This document shows, in pieces, positions 25,654 through 32,927 of a DNA stretch of 32,927 nt. The stretch's first letter is position 1. Each line of letters starts with the position of its first letter. The DNA is from Streptomyces sp. S.PNR 29. Lineage in GTDB: Bacteria > Actinomycetota > Actinomycetes > Streptomycetales > Streptomycetaceae. The notes beneath the pieces were generated by a model. The model ran no database searches and was not told the origin of the DNA. It worked only from the letters and a program-made list of their open reading frames with translations. The stretch spans positions 1-32,927 of the forward strand of contig NZ_JANUQM010000028.1 in the NCBI RefSeq assembly GCF_030386795.1, read 5' to 3'. The position numbers were made by a program, and so were the translations under genes.

Positions 25654-26640
25654 CTACTCGGACGGCTGCTCGGTGTCCGGGCGGATGTCGATCCGCCAGC
25701 CGGTCAGCCGGGCCGCAAGCCGGGCATTCTGCCCTTCCTTGCCGATCGCGAGCGACAGCTGGTAGTCCGGCACGGTCACCCGCGCGGACCGGGACGCCAT
25801 GTCCACGATCTCCACCTTCGAGACACGGGCCGGCGACAGCGCGTTCGCCACCATCTCGGCCGGGTCGTCCGACCAGTCGACGATGTCGATCTTCTCACCG
25901 TTCAGCTCGCCCATGACATTGCGCACACGGCCGCCCATGGGGCCGATGCAGGCGCCCTTGGCGTTCAGGCCGGACCGGGTGGACCGTACGGCGATCTTCG
26001 TGCGGTGACCGGCCTCACGGGCGATCGCGGCGATCTCGACAGAGCCGTCGGCGATCTCCGGCACCTCCAGGGCGAAGAGCTTCTTCACCAGGTTGGGGTG
26101 CGTACGGGAGAGCGTCACGGACGGACCGCGGACGCCCTTGGCCACCCGCACCACGTACGAGCGCAGGCGCATGCCGTGCGGGTACGTCTCGCCCGGCACC
26201 TGCTCCTGCACCGGCAGGATGGCCTCCAGCTTGCCGATGTCGACCAGCACGTTCTTCGGGTCGCGGCCCTGCTGGACCACGCCGGTGACGATGTCGCCCT
26301 CGCGGCCGGCGTACTCGCCGAGCGTCGCGTCGTCCTCGGCGTCGCGCAGGCGCTGCAGGATGACCTGCTTGGCCGTGGTGGCGGCGATACGGCCGAAACC
26401 GGTCGGCGTGTCGTCGAACTCGCGGGGCTCCTGCCCCTCCTCCAGGTCCTCGGGGTCCTCCCTCGCCCACACGGTCACGTGCCCGGTCTCCCGGTTGAGC
26501 TCCACGCGCGCGTGCCGGCGGCTTCCCTCGGTGCGGTGGTAGGCGATGAGGAGGGCCGCCTCGATCGCCTCGACCAGCAGGTCGAAGGAGATTTCTTTCT
26601 CCCGCACCAAGCCCCGCAGGGCACTCATGTCGATGTCCAC
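25654..26640 (-). CDS. nusA: Transcription termination/antitermination protein NusA
   Basis: 328 aa. Binds RNA polymerase and RNA and affects pausing, termination and rRNA antitermination. It has an N-terminal polymerase-binding domain (about 1-110), S1 (about 115-185, EGDIVTGVVQQG) and two KH domains, the second with IGKEGQNARLAARLTGW near 296-312. The C-terminal acidic repeats of E. coli NusA are absent, as normal for actinobacteria. The GTG at 26640 comes two bases after the rimP stop, so they are translationally linked. No strong hairpin separates it from ylxR. Confidence 0.96.
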   Translation of the reverse strand: MDIDMSALRGLVREKEISFDLLVEAIEAALLIAYHRTEGSRRHARVELNRETGHVTVWAREDPEDLEEGQEPREFDDTPTGFGRIAATTAKQVILQRLRDAEDDATLGEYAGREGDIVTGVVQQGRDPKNVLVDIGKLEAILPVQEQVPGETYPHGMRLRSYVVRVAKGVRGPSVTLSRTHPNLVKKLFALEVPEIADGSVEIAAIAREAGHRTKIAVRSTRSGLNAKGACIGPMGGRVRNVMGELNGEKIDIVDWSDDPAEMVANALSPARVSKVEIVDMASRSARVTVPDYQLSLAIGKEGQNARLAARLTGWRIDIRPDTEQPSE

Positions 26641-26642
26641 GG

Positions 26643-27155
26643 CTACGCCTCCTCTTCCTTCTTGTCGGACGGCTCGCCGTCCTTGCGGCCGAACTCCACC
26701 TGGACGCGTGCCTTGGCGACGTCGTCGAAGGCGAGTCTGCGGGCCGTGGCCTTGCGGCCCTTGACCCCGGGCACCTCCAGGTCGAGGCCGTCGTCGTCGA
26801 CCTTGAGGATCCTGGCGACCAGCTCGCCGCCCTCGGTCAGCTGGAACTTCACCAGCCGGCCGGTGGCTCTGACGTAGTGCCGGTGCTCCTTGAGGAGGCG
26901 CTCAGCGCCCGGGGTGCCGACTTCGAGGGTGTACTCCCCCTCGCCCATCGCGTCCGTCTCGTCGAGCTTCGCCGAGAGCGCACGGCTCACATCGGCGATC
27001 CGGTCCAGGTCCGCACCGGTGTCCGAGTCGACGACGACGCGCAGCACGCGCTTGCGTCCGACCGAGTCCACCGCGATCTCCTCGAGATCCAGGCCCTGGG
27101 AGCTGACGAGCGGTTCCAGCAGTTCTCGCAGCCTCTCGCTCTGGGTGGTGCTCAT
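26643..27155 (-). CDS. rimP: Ribosome maturation factor RimP
   Basis: 170-aa protein needed for 30S subunit maturation. It is recognised by the SERLRELLEPLVSSQGLDLEEIAVDSVG N-terminal pattern (shortened: ERLRELLEPLV), YTLEVGTPGAERLL, the VSRALSAKLDE helix and the later Sm-like C-terminal domain. The frame is open to 27209, but I chose the ATG at 27155 (MSTTQSER): it has GAGGAG eight bases upstream and matches the family start. It is the first gene of the rimP-nusA-ylxR-infB unit and divergent from the lipoprotein gene. Confidence 0.95.
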   Translation of the reverse strand: MSTTQSERLRELLEPLVSSQGLDLEEIAVDSVGRKRVLRVVVDSDTGADLDRIADVSRALSAKLDETDAMGEGEYTLEVGTPGAERLLKEHRHYVRATGRLVKFQLTEGGELVARILKVDDDGLDLEVPGVKGRKATARRLAFDDVAKARVQVEFGRKDGEPSDKKEEEA

Positions 27156-27209
27156 CCGGGTGACTCCTCGGCCGCGTGTGCTGTTGTGGGATCGTCGCTG
27201 TCTGGTCAA

Positions 27210-27215
27210 AGGGTA
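27210..27215 (-). promoter_or_regulatory. Possible -10 of the rimP-nusA-infB unit
   Basis: Minus-strand TACCCT fits TANNNT, about 55 bases before the rimP ATG. The -35 is poor. It is the only reasonable candidate in the 225-nt divergent region. Confidence 0.3.
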
Positions 27216-27380
27216 TCCGGTCCCAAGGGGTGTTGCCGTCCATCGGGCGTCCGTCGGAGCGCGGGCGGTGCCGCTGAGCGGTGCCGGACGAGTGCCCGGG
27301 TACCGTGATCACGAGCATGCCGCCCATTCGCTGTTTCTTTCGGTTTCTTCATTCGTACGAGTGCCCCGAGGACGTCTGCC

Positions 27381-27935
27381 GTGCCGTTCCCCCCATCACC
27401 GCGTACCCCCCCGGGGCCGCGCAGAAGGAGCCTGCTCGCCTCGGCCGCCGGGGCCGCCCTGCTCGTGGGGTGCTCGGACGGGTCCGACTCCGCCGGGACC
27501 GGCCGCGGCACGTCGGCCGCCGACCGGGCACGCGCGCGTGCGGCCCGGGACAGCGAGGGGCTGGCCGAGCGCTACGACGCGGTGATCGCCGCCCATCCGG
27601 GGCTGGCGGAGCGGCTGCGGCCGCTGCGGGACGAGGTCGTACGGCACGCTCGGGCGTTCGGCGGGGGCCGGAAGGCCGCCGAGGCGTCACCGTCCGTTTC
27701 GCCGTCCGTTTCACCGTCCGTTTCGCCTTCCGCGTCGCCTTCCGTCGCCCCCTCGGCCACCGTGCCGGGGAGCGAGAAGGAGGCCCTGGCCGGGCTCGCC
27801 GCCGCCGAGCGGGCGCTCGCCGACCGGCGGACCAGGGCACTGCTGGACGTACCGGGCGAGCTGGCACGGCTGCTGGCGTCCGTGGCGGCGGCCGGAGCGG
27901 CGCACTTGTATCTGCTGACGGAAGGTGACGGGTGA
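27381..27935 (+). CDS. Putative lipoprotein, function unknown
   Basis: 184 aa. A basic, proline-rich N-terminus with RRRSLL (14-19, possibly a Tat signal) is followed by a hydrophobic stretch and a lipobox LLVGC with C31, so the mature protein is likely a surface lipoprotein. The middle holds short SPSV repeats (about 102-125) from 12-bp tandem DNA repeats. The rest is charged Ala-rich helix (SAADRARARAARDSEGL). The start is the GTG at 27381 with GAGGA eight bases upstream. Its stop overlaps the start of the ferritin-like gene (GTGA), so the two are translated together. Helical stretches around HPGLAERLRPLRDEVVRHA recall a four-helix fold, but I cannot assign a function. Confidence 0.82.
   Translation: MPFPPSPRTPPGPRRRSLLASAAGAALLVGCSDGSDSAGTGRGTSAADRARARAARDSEGLAERYDAVIAAHPGLAERLRPLRDEVVRHARAFGGGRKAAEASPSVSPSVSPSVSPSASPSVAPSATVPGSEKEALAGLAAAERALADRRTRALLDVPGELARLLASVAAAGAAHLYLLTEGDG
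27690..27735 (+). repeat. 12-bp tandem repeats in the lipoprotein gene
   Basis: Three to four 12-bp units (TCCGTTTCGCCG type), then degenerate units, encode SPSV repeats. The length is a multiple of three, so variation would not shift the frame. Confidence 0.7.
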
Positions 27936-28390
27936 GCGAGGCGAAGGACGGCGAGCTGGACGCACTCCAGGCCGCCCTGGCGGCCGAGCACGCGGCCGTG
28001 TACGGCTACGGCGTCGTGGGCGGGCGCGTCGATGCAGGGCGGCGCACGGAAGCACGGGCGGCGTACGACGCGCACCGGGCGCGGCGGGACGCGCTGGCGC
28101 GCGAGGTGCGGGATCTGGGCGGCAGTCCGGTCGCCGCGGCCGCCGGGTACGCGTTGCCCTTCCCGGTGCCGGACTCGGCAGCGGCCGTGCGGCTCGCCGC
28201 CGAGCTGGAGGACCGGGTGGCCGGGGTGTACTCCGACCTCGTGCGGGCGGCCGGCGGCAAGCGGCGGGCCACGGCCGCTCAGGCACTGCGGGAGGCGGCG
28301 GTCCGGGCGGTGCGCTGGCGGGGCGGGAGCGTAGCCTTCCCTGGTCTCGCCGAGCGGGCGGGCACAGCCTCGGCGGCGCCCACGGCGTGA
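27932..28390 (+). CDS. Ferritin-like (DUF4439) protein
   Basis: 152-aa helical protein. The DUF4439 pattern is visible: AALAAEHAAVYGYGVVGGR near the N-terminus, then AAYDAHRARRDAL, YALPFPVPDSAAAVRLAAELE and a final helical stretch. The family has a ferritin-like four-helix fold. I cannot see a full di-iron ligand set (two ExxH motifs), so iron oxidation is not assured. The GTG start overlaps the lipoprotein stop (27932-27935). The lipoprotein and this protein may form a pair. A 27-nt gap follows before the APH-like gene on the same strand. Confidence 0.85.
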   Translation: MSEAKDGELDALQAALAAEHAAVYGYGVVGGRVDAGRRTEARAAYDAHRARRDALAREVRDLGGSPVAAAAGYALPFPVPDSAAAVRLAAELEDRVAGVYSDLVRAAGGKRRATAAQALREAAVRAVRWRGGSVAFPGLAERAGTASAAPTA

Positions 28391-28417
28391 CGCGGACTGG
28401 AAGGGAACGACTCGCGC

Positions 28418-29317
28418 ATGGCTTTCGAACCGCCGCAGCGTCTGGTCAGGGCGCTCGGTGAGACGGCACCGGACGGTGACGACTGGTTGGACAAGCTGCC
28501 CGATCTGGCGCAGCAGGCCGTCGCGCTACGCGAGTTGACCGTCGAACGGGTGCAGGTGCCCGGGGGCCGCAGCAGCCTGGTGGTGCTGGTGCGGCGGGCG
28601 GACGGGACGCCTGCTGTGCTCAAGCTGGCGCCGCGCCGGGCCCGCCCGGAGAGCGAGCGGGCCGCGCTCGCCCACTGGGGCGGCCGGGGTGCCGTACAGC
28701 TGCTTGAGCCCTTCATGACCGAGGGTGTGTTGCTGCTGGAGCGGCTGCACCCGGATGTGTCGGTGCGGTCGCTGCCGGAGGCCAAGGCGTTGCTGGAGGC
28801 GGCGGGCACGCTGCGGCGCCTGTGGGTCGAGCCGCCGGCCGATCATCCGTTCGAGACGGTGGCGGGGCGGACCGGGCGGCAGGCCGAGGCGATGCGGGCG
28901 AGTGCCGCGGCGGACACCGAGGTGGCGCCGCTGGTCGACGCGGCGCTCGCGGCGCGCGAGGAGCTGCTGGCCATGCCGCCGGAGGAGCGGTTGCTGCACG
29001 GCACCTTCCGGCAGAGCAAGGTGCTCGCCGGGGAGCGCACGCCGTGGCTGGCCGTGGGGCCCGACCCGGTGGTCGGCGAGTGCGCCTTCGACCTGGCACG
29101 GCTGGTGCGGGACCGTGTCGAGGACCTGATCGCCCAGCCGTCGGGTGCTGCGACGACCCGGCGCCGCGTGAAGCGGCTCGCCGAGTCGCTGGAGGTGGAC
29201 CAGGAACGGCTCCGCGGCTGGACGCTGTTCCGGGCCGTGGAGTCGGGCGTACGGGCACGCCGGGTCGGGCGGGAGCGGGACGCGGAGCTGCTGCTGGAGT
29301 TCGCGGGGTGGCTCTGA
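28418..29317 (+). CDS. APH-fold protein, probable pseudokinase
   Basis: 299 aa, similar in layout to aminoglycoside/hydroxyurea phosphotransferases of the APH(6) type. The ATP-lobe lysine (K69, AVLKLAP) and E80 are present. The catalytic loop is HGTFRQSK (194-201) instead of HGDxxxxN, so the catalytic aspartate and the metal-binding asparagine are T and K. The metal-binding aspartate of the IDP motif is G214 (LAVGPDPVVGECAFDL). All three key positions are therefore lost, while the flanking pattern is intact. It is unlikely to phosphorylate antibiotics and may bind nucleotide or a partner. It starts at ATG 28418, downstream of the ferritin-like gene, and ends at a terminator region facing proS. 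Confidence 0.83.
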   Translation: MAFEPPQRLVRALGETAPDGDDWLDKLPDLAQQAVALRELTVERVQVPGGRSSLVVLVRRADGTPAVLKLAPRRARPESERAALAHWGGRGAVQLLEPFMTEGVLLLERLHPDVSVRSLPEAKALLEAAGTLRRLWVEPPADHPFETVAGRTGRQAEAMRASAAADTEVAPLVDAALAAREELLAMPPEERLLHGTFRQSKVLAGERTPWLAVGPDPVVGECAFDLARLVRDRVEDLIAQPSGAATTRRRVKRLAESLEVDQERLRGWTLFRAVESGVRARRVGRERDAELLLEFAGWL

Positions 29318-29330
29318 CGACGCCGCCGTT

Positions 29331-29394
29331 CGCCCCGCCGCCGTGGGCGTGATCGCGGCGGGGCGTTCGCCGGCGGAGCTCCCTGAGGGGCTCC
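29331..29394. terminator. Terminator hairpins between the APH-like gene and proS
   Basis: Two hairpins lie between convergent genes: an 11-bp stem (29331-29341 and 29355-29365), then an 8-bp stem with one G-U pair (29375-29382 and 29387-29394), followed on the plus strand by a T-rich stretch. The second is nine bases beyond the proS stop. Confidence 0.75.
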
Positions 29395-29403
29395 TTGGCG
29401 TGT

Positions 29404-31104
29404 TTACGCCGTCAGGCGTGCGATCGCCTCTTCCACCGTCAGTTCCTCGCGCTCCCCGGTCCGGCGGTCCTTGAGCTCGACGACGCCCTCGCCCGCGCGC
29501 CGCCCGGCCACCAGGATCCGCGGTACGCCGATCAGCTCGGAGTCGGTGAACTTCACGCCCGGGGAGACGCCGGCCCGGTCGTCCACCAGGACGCGGACAC
29601 CGGCGGCGGCCAGCTTCTCGGAGACGTCGAGGGCCAGTTCGGTCTGGAGGGCCTTGCCCGCGGCGACCACGTGCACGTCGGCCGGGGCGACCTCCTCGGG
29701 CCAGACGAGGCCCTTGTCGTCGGCGTGCTGCTCGGCGAGGGCGGCCACCGCGCGGGAGACGCCGATGCCGTAGGAGCCCATGGTCACGCGGACCGGCTTG
29801 CCGTTCTGGCCGAGGACGTCGAGCTTGAGGGCGTCGGTGTACTTGCGGCCCAGCTGGAAGATGTGGCCGATCTCGATGGCACGGTCGAGCTTGAGGCCCG
29901 TGCCGCACTTCGGGCAGGGGTCGCCCTCCTGCACGACCACGACGTCGACGTACGCGTCGACCTCGAAGTCCCGGCCCGCGACCACGTTCTTGGCGTGGGT
30001 GTGCTCCTTGTTGGCGCCCGTGATCCACGCCGTGCCCGGCGCGACCCGCGGGTCGGCGATGTACCTGACCTTCTCCAGGCCCTGCGGGCCGACGTAGCCG
30101 CGGACCAGGTCCGGGCGGCCCACGAAGTCCTCGGCGGTGACCAGTTCGACGGCGGCCGGGGCGAAGTGGGCCTCGACCTTGTCCATGTCGACCTCGCGGT
30201 CGCCGGGCACGCCCACGGCGACGATCTCGCCGTCGACCTTGACGAGGAGGTTCTTCAGGGTGGCGGAGGCCGGGACGCCGAGGGAGGCCGCGAGGGTCTC
30301 GATGGTCGGGGTGTCGGGGGTGGGGATGTCCTCGGCCGCCGGGACACCGGAGGCGTCCACCGGCTTCAGCTCGTACGTGGTCGCCTCGGTGTTGGCGGCG
30401 AAGTCGCAGTTCGGGCAGTCGGCGAAGGTGTCCTCACCGGCGCCGGCCGGGGCGAGGAACTCCTCCGACTTGGATCCGCCCATGGCGCCCGCGGTCGCCG
30501 CGCAGATGCGGTAGTCGAGGCCGAGGCGCGCGAAGATGCGCTGGTAGGCCTGGCGGTGCAGGGCGTAGGACTCGGCGAGGCCCTCGTCGGCGAGGTCGAA
30601 GGAGTAGGAGTCCTTCATCAGGAACTCACGGCCGCGCAGGATGCCCGCACGGGGGCGGGCCTCGTCCCGGAACTTGGTCTGGATCTGGTAGAGGATGACC
30701 GGCAGGTCCTTGTAGGAGGTCGCCTGGTCCTTCACGAGGAGGGTGAAGATCTCCTCGTGGGTGGGGCCGAGCAGGTAGTCGCCGTTCCTGCGGTCCTTCA
30801 GGCGGAACAGTTCGGCGCCGTACTCGTCCCAGCGGCCGGTCGCCTCGTACGGCTCGCGCGGCAGCAGGGCGGGGAGCAGCACCTCCTGGGCACCGATCGC
30901 GTCCATCTCCTCGCGGACGATGCGCTCCACGTTGGCGAGGACCTTCTTGCCGAGCGGCAGCCAGCTCCAGATCCCGGCGGCGGTACGGCGGACGTAGCCG
31001 GCGCGGACCAGCAGTTTGTGGCTGAGGACCTCCGCGTCCGCCGGGTCGTCGCGCAGCGTCTTCGCCATCAACTGGGACATGCGCTGGACCGGTGCGTTCG
31101 CCAT
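29404..31104 (-). CDS. proS: Prolyl-tRNA synthetase
   Basis: 566-aa class II synthetase, the bacterial type with an editing (INS) domain between motifs 2 and 3. Seen in order: RTAAGIWSWLPLG near the N-terminus, a motif 2 region KFRDEARPRAGILRGREFLMKD (in part: RGREFLMKD), the inserted editing domain at about 225-380, motif 3 around GSYGIGVSRAV, and the C-terminal anticodon domain. It edits Ala-tRNA(Pro) in the known family. The ATG is at 31104. It lies 82 nt downstream of a GNAT gene. Confidence 0.97.
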   Translation of the reverse strand: MANAPVQRMSQLMAKTLRDDPADAEVLSHKLLVRAGYVRRTAAGIWSWLPLGKKVLANVERIVREEMDAIGAQEVLLPALLPREPYEATGRWDEYGAELFRLKDRRNGDYLLGPTHEEIFTLLVKDQATSYKDLPVILYQIQTKFRDEARPRAGILRGREFLMKDSYSFDLADEGLAESYALHRQAYQRIFARLGLDYRICAATAGAMGGSKSEEFLAPAGAGEDTFADCPNCDFAANTEATTYELKPVDASGVPAAEDIPTPDTPTIETLAASLGVPASATLKNLLVKVDGEIVAVGVPGDREVDMDKVEAHFAPAAVELVTAEDFVGRPDLVRGYVGPQGLEKVRYIADPRVAPGTAWITGANKEHTHAKNVVAGRDFEVDAYVDVVVVQEGDPCPKCGTGLKLDRAIEIGHIFQLGRKYTDALKLDVLGQNGKPVRVTMGSYGIGVSRAVAALAEQHADDKGLVWPEEVAPADVHVVAAGKALQTELALDVSEKLAAAGVRVLVDDRAGVSPGVKFTDSELIGVPRILVAGRRAGEGVVELKDRRTGEREELTVEEAIARLTA

Positions 31105-31186
31105 GGCTCTCGTATCTCCTGCTGCGAAAGGGTGATGGCAAGGAGGTTAGCCGGGCGGCGGGGGACGGTGGAAATCGGTTAGGGCC

Positions 31187-31756
31187 CTAACGGCGGCGCA
31201 GCGGCAGTGGCGCGCCCATGACGGCGTACGGCTTGGGTGCGCTGGGGAACAGCACCTGCCGGGCGAGGTCCTGGTACCCGAGGGAGCGGTACAGCGCCCG
31301 CGCCGGGCTCTCGATGTCGATCGCGGAGAGGATCGAGCGGGGTTCGGTGGCGCCGTCGGTGATCGTGGTGATGAGGGAGCGGCCGATGCCGCGTTTCTGG
31401 TGGCGCGGGTGGACGTGCAGCTCGGTGATCACGAAGGAGTCGTCGAGCCAGTTCTCGTGGCCCTGTGCGCGCAGGTACGGCTCGACGACGGTGGACCACC
31501 AGTGGGTGCGGTCGTTGGGCATGCCGTAGACGAATCCGACGAGCCGTCCGTCGGGGGTGGTGGCGCCGAGGGCGCGTGCTCCCGGGTAGGTCATGTGCCG
31601 CAACACGATCTGGCGGCGCACGGCGACCTCGTCGGCGCCGAGTCCGAAGGCGACGGCCTGGACGGCGAGGGCTTCGTCGACACGGTCGCAGAGGTCGAGG
31701 GGGCCGATCACGATGTCGTCGGGATGGGGGTTTCCGTGACCGGGAAAGCGCAGCAT
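31187..31756 (-). CDS. GNAT family N-acetyltransferase
   Basis: 189 aa. The acetyl-CoA binding motif is QKRGIGRSLI (in HVHPRHQKRGIGRSL, about 138-146), preceded by strand FVITELHVHP and followed by the segment SPARALYRSLGYQ. The substrate is not known. The ATG at 31756 has no good ribosome-binding site, and a TAGTCT -10 lies seven bases upstream, so the mRNA may be leaderless. It lies between a DUF4081-GNAT gene and proS, on the same strand. Confidence 0.88.
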   Translation of the reverse strand: MLRFPGHGNPHPDDIVIGPLDLCDRVDEALAVQAVAFGLGADEVAVRRQIVLRHMTYPGARALGATTPDGRLVGFVYGMPNDRTHWWSTVVEPYLRAQGHENWLDDSFVITELHVHPRHQKRGIGRSLITTITDGATEPRSILSAIDIESPARALYRSLGYQDLARQVLFPSAPKPYAVMGAPLPLRRR

Positions 31757-31763
31757 ATCGGCG

Positions 31764-31820
31764 AGACTACAGGGCCTTCAGGCCTGTCAGAACAGCCCCG
31801 TTGGGCACTGTCAGAACAGC
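31764..31820 (-). promoter_or_regulatory. GNAT gene promoter with a duplicated dyad
   Basis: The 13-bp sequence CTGTCAGAACAGC occurs twice (31784-31796 and 31808-31820, 24-bp period) on the plus strand. Each is a dyad CTGT-ACAG and includes the -35-like minus-strand CTGACA. A -10 TAGTCT (31764-31769) lies 15 bases from the proximal one, a slightly short spacer. The distal copy overlaps the last codons of the upstream gene. It is a plausible operator. Confidence 0.4.
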
Positions 31821-32659
31821 ACGCTCATGAAGGCTCCGATCTCCTGGAAGCCCACCCTGCGGTACGTGCGTCGCGCCGCCGTGTTGAAGTCGTTGACGTA
31901 CAGGCTCACCACCGGGGCCACGTCCGCCAGCGCGTACCGCAGCACGGCCGCCATGCCGGGGGCCGCTATGCCCTGGCCCCGGTACTCCGGCGCCACCCAC
32001 ACCCCCTGGATCTGGCAGGCCCGGTCGGTCGCGGCGCCGATCTCGGCCTTGAAGACGACCTTGCCGTCGGCGTCGAAGCGGGCGAAGGAGCGGCCGGAGC
32101 CGACGAGTTCGGCGACCCGGGCCTGGTAGAGCAGGCCGCCGTCGCCGGACAGCGGGGAGACGCCGACCTCCTCGGTGAACATCGCCACGCACGCCGGCAT
32201 GATCGTCTCCATCTCGTCCTTGCGGACGCGGCGGACGTACGGGTCGGGCGCGATGTCCGTGGGCATGCGGTCGGTGACCATGAGGGGCTGGTGGGTGCGG
32301 ACCTCGCGGGCCGGGCCCCAGCCGGGTTCGAGGAGCCGCCACAGCTGGGCGGTGGATTCGGCGGGGCCGACGATGGAGGAGCAGCGGCGGCCGGCCCGCC
32401 GGGCGCGGTCCGCGAAGGCGCGGACCGCCCTGGGGGTGGCGCAGATGGGGACGAGGTTGGCGCCCGCGTAGCACAGGGACGTCAGCATGCCGTCCTCGTA
32501 CCAGCCCCACATCTCGCCGCCGAGCCGCCACGGGTCGAGTCCGGCGATCTGCACGCGGGACGTCACGAAGGCGTTCGCGACCGGCTCGCGGTCGAGGACG
32601 GCGAGCGCGGCATCCAGGTCGCTCGGTTCGAGCACGCGGGAGGTGGTCTGGGTCAACAC
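31811..32659 (-). CDS. DUF4081 / GNAT acetyltransferase
   Basis: 282 aa. The N-terminal part is the DUF4081 domain (SRVLEPSDLDAALAVLDREP, DPWRLGGEMWGWYEDG). The C-terminal part is a GNAT domain with the acetyl-CoA motif EYRGQGIA and terminal RRTYRRVGFQEIG. The GTG at 32659 (VLTQTTSRV) was chosen because GAGG lies eight bases upstream and it matches the family start; a GTG at 32698 in the same frame has no family support. The substrate is unknown. It sits between ispG and the other GNAT gene. Confidence 0.87.
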   Translation of the reverse strand: MLTQTTSRVLEPSDLDAALAVLDREPVANAFVTSRVQIAGLDPWRLGGEMWGWYEDGMLTSLCYAGANLVPICATPRAVRAFADRARRAGRRCSSIVGPAESTAQLWRLLEPGWGPAREVRTHQPLMVTDRMPTDIAPDPYVRRVRKDEMETIMPACVAMFTEEVGVSPLSGDGGLLYQARVAELVGSGRSFARFDADGKVVFKAEIGAATDRACQIQGVWVAPEYRGQGIAAPGMAAVLRYALADVAPVVSLYVNDFNTAARRTYRRVGFQEIGAFMSVLF

Positions 32660-32768
32660 GTGCGGGGCCTCACCCTGAGGGTCTACTGATCTCCGCACTG
32701 TACCTGCCGGGAATGTGCGGTGCCGATCCGCCGGAGGGAACCGGTGGCTGACGGGGTTGGAGTGCCCT

Positions 32769-32788
32769 CTGGGGGCTGCCGCCCCCAG
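32769..32788 (-). terminator. Terminator after ispG
   Basis: An 8-bp stem (32769-32776 and 32781-32788, 4-nt loop), about 25 nt after the ispG stop. Confidence 0.65.
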
Positions 32789-32812
32789 TGGACCGGCGCT
32801 GGAGAAGGCCCG

Positions 32813-32927
32813 TCAGCCCGTGACCGACACCTCGGGCTCGCCCGACGCGACGCCGTCCTGCTCCATCTGCTCGGCGAGCTTCATCGCCTCCTCGATGAGG
32901 GTCTCCACGATCTTCGACTCGGGGACG
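32813..32927 (-). CDS. ispG: 4-hydroxy-3-methylbut-2-en-1-yl diphosphate synthase (3' end only)
   Basis: Only the last 37 codons and the stop are in the window; the gene continues beyond the right edge. The translation begins VPESKIVETLIEEAMKLAEQ and ends in an acidic tail with VSVTG. This matches the C-terminus of Streptomyces IspG/GcpE, the iron-sulfur enzyme of the MEP isoprenoid pathway, as I recall it. Its iron-sulfur cysteines are outside the window, so the call rests on this tail plus the conserved position next to proS. Confidence 0.75.
   Translation of the reverse strand, partial: VPESKIVETLIEEAMKLAEQMEQDGVASGEPEVSVTG

Noticed and set aside
28418..29317. Antibiotic resistance phosphotransferase
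   Set aside because: The catalytic Asp, Asn and metal-binding Asp are all replaced, so a resistance call is not supported.

Overview
The window is a stretch of high-GC actinobacterial chromosome, almost certainly from Streptomyces. The reasons are strong G/C bias at third codon positions, frequent GTG/TTG starts, near-identity (from memory) of RNase J, DapA and PNPase to the S. coelicolor proteins, and a gene order that matches the S. coelicolor core from about SCO5745 down to SCO5696. It is a housekeeping region. I see no insertion sequence, prophage, CRISPR array, tRNA or biosynthetic cluster.

Layout. Positions 1-240 look like the promoter and leader region of a ribosomal RNA operon that would run leftwards out of the window. 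Next come RNase J, dapA and thyX (all minus strand), then two small plus-strand membrane-protein genes. A 42-bp palindromic terminator separates these from a minus-strand operon pnp - M16 peptidase - dapB - TPR membrane protein, preceded by rpsO with its own leader and terminator. Between rpsO and ribF, where S. coelicolor (from memory) carries its ESX/type VII secretion genes, there are only a DUF397 gene and a 1172-aa proline-rich ParA/MinD-like ATPase of the SCO5717/EspI type. After ribF comes a 1156-aa trypsin-fold + P-loop NTPase protein. Then follow truB-rbfA-DUF503 and infB-ylxR-nusA-rimP, the standard translation/transcription-factor block. The right part has a small plus-strand group (lipoprotein, ferritin-like protein, APH-like protein), then proS, two GNAT acetyltransferases and the 3' end of ispG.

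How the genes fit together. Most work in RNA turnover and translation: RNase J, PNPase, S15, IF2, NusA, RimP, RbfA, TruB, YlxR and ProRS. DapA and DapB give diaminopimelate/lysine, ThyX gives dTMP, RibF gives FMN/FAD, and IspG serves isoprenoid synthesis. PNPase and RNase J are the main 3'-5' and 5'-3' exonucleases and lie within 10 kb of each other. rpsO and pnp both have structured leaders that look autoregulatory.

Most interesting items. (1) The 1156-aa protein has lost the catalytic serine of its trypsin-like domain (GAAGGP instead of GxSGGP) and has Arg for Lys in Walker A (GAPGSGRT). (2) The 299-aa APH-fold protein lacks all three key catalytic/metal residues and looks like a pseudokinase. 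(3) The SCO5717-type ATPase stands without ESX genes in the expected interval. (4) The infB leader holds a chain of three overlapping mini-ORFs built on an 11-bp tandem repeat. (5) The STAND-like gene promoter is framed by inverted repeats, and one GNAT gene has a duplicated dyad over its promoter.
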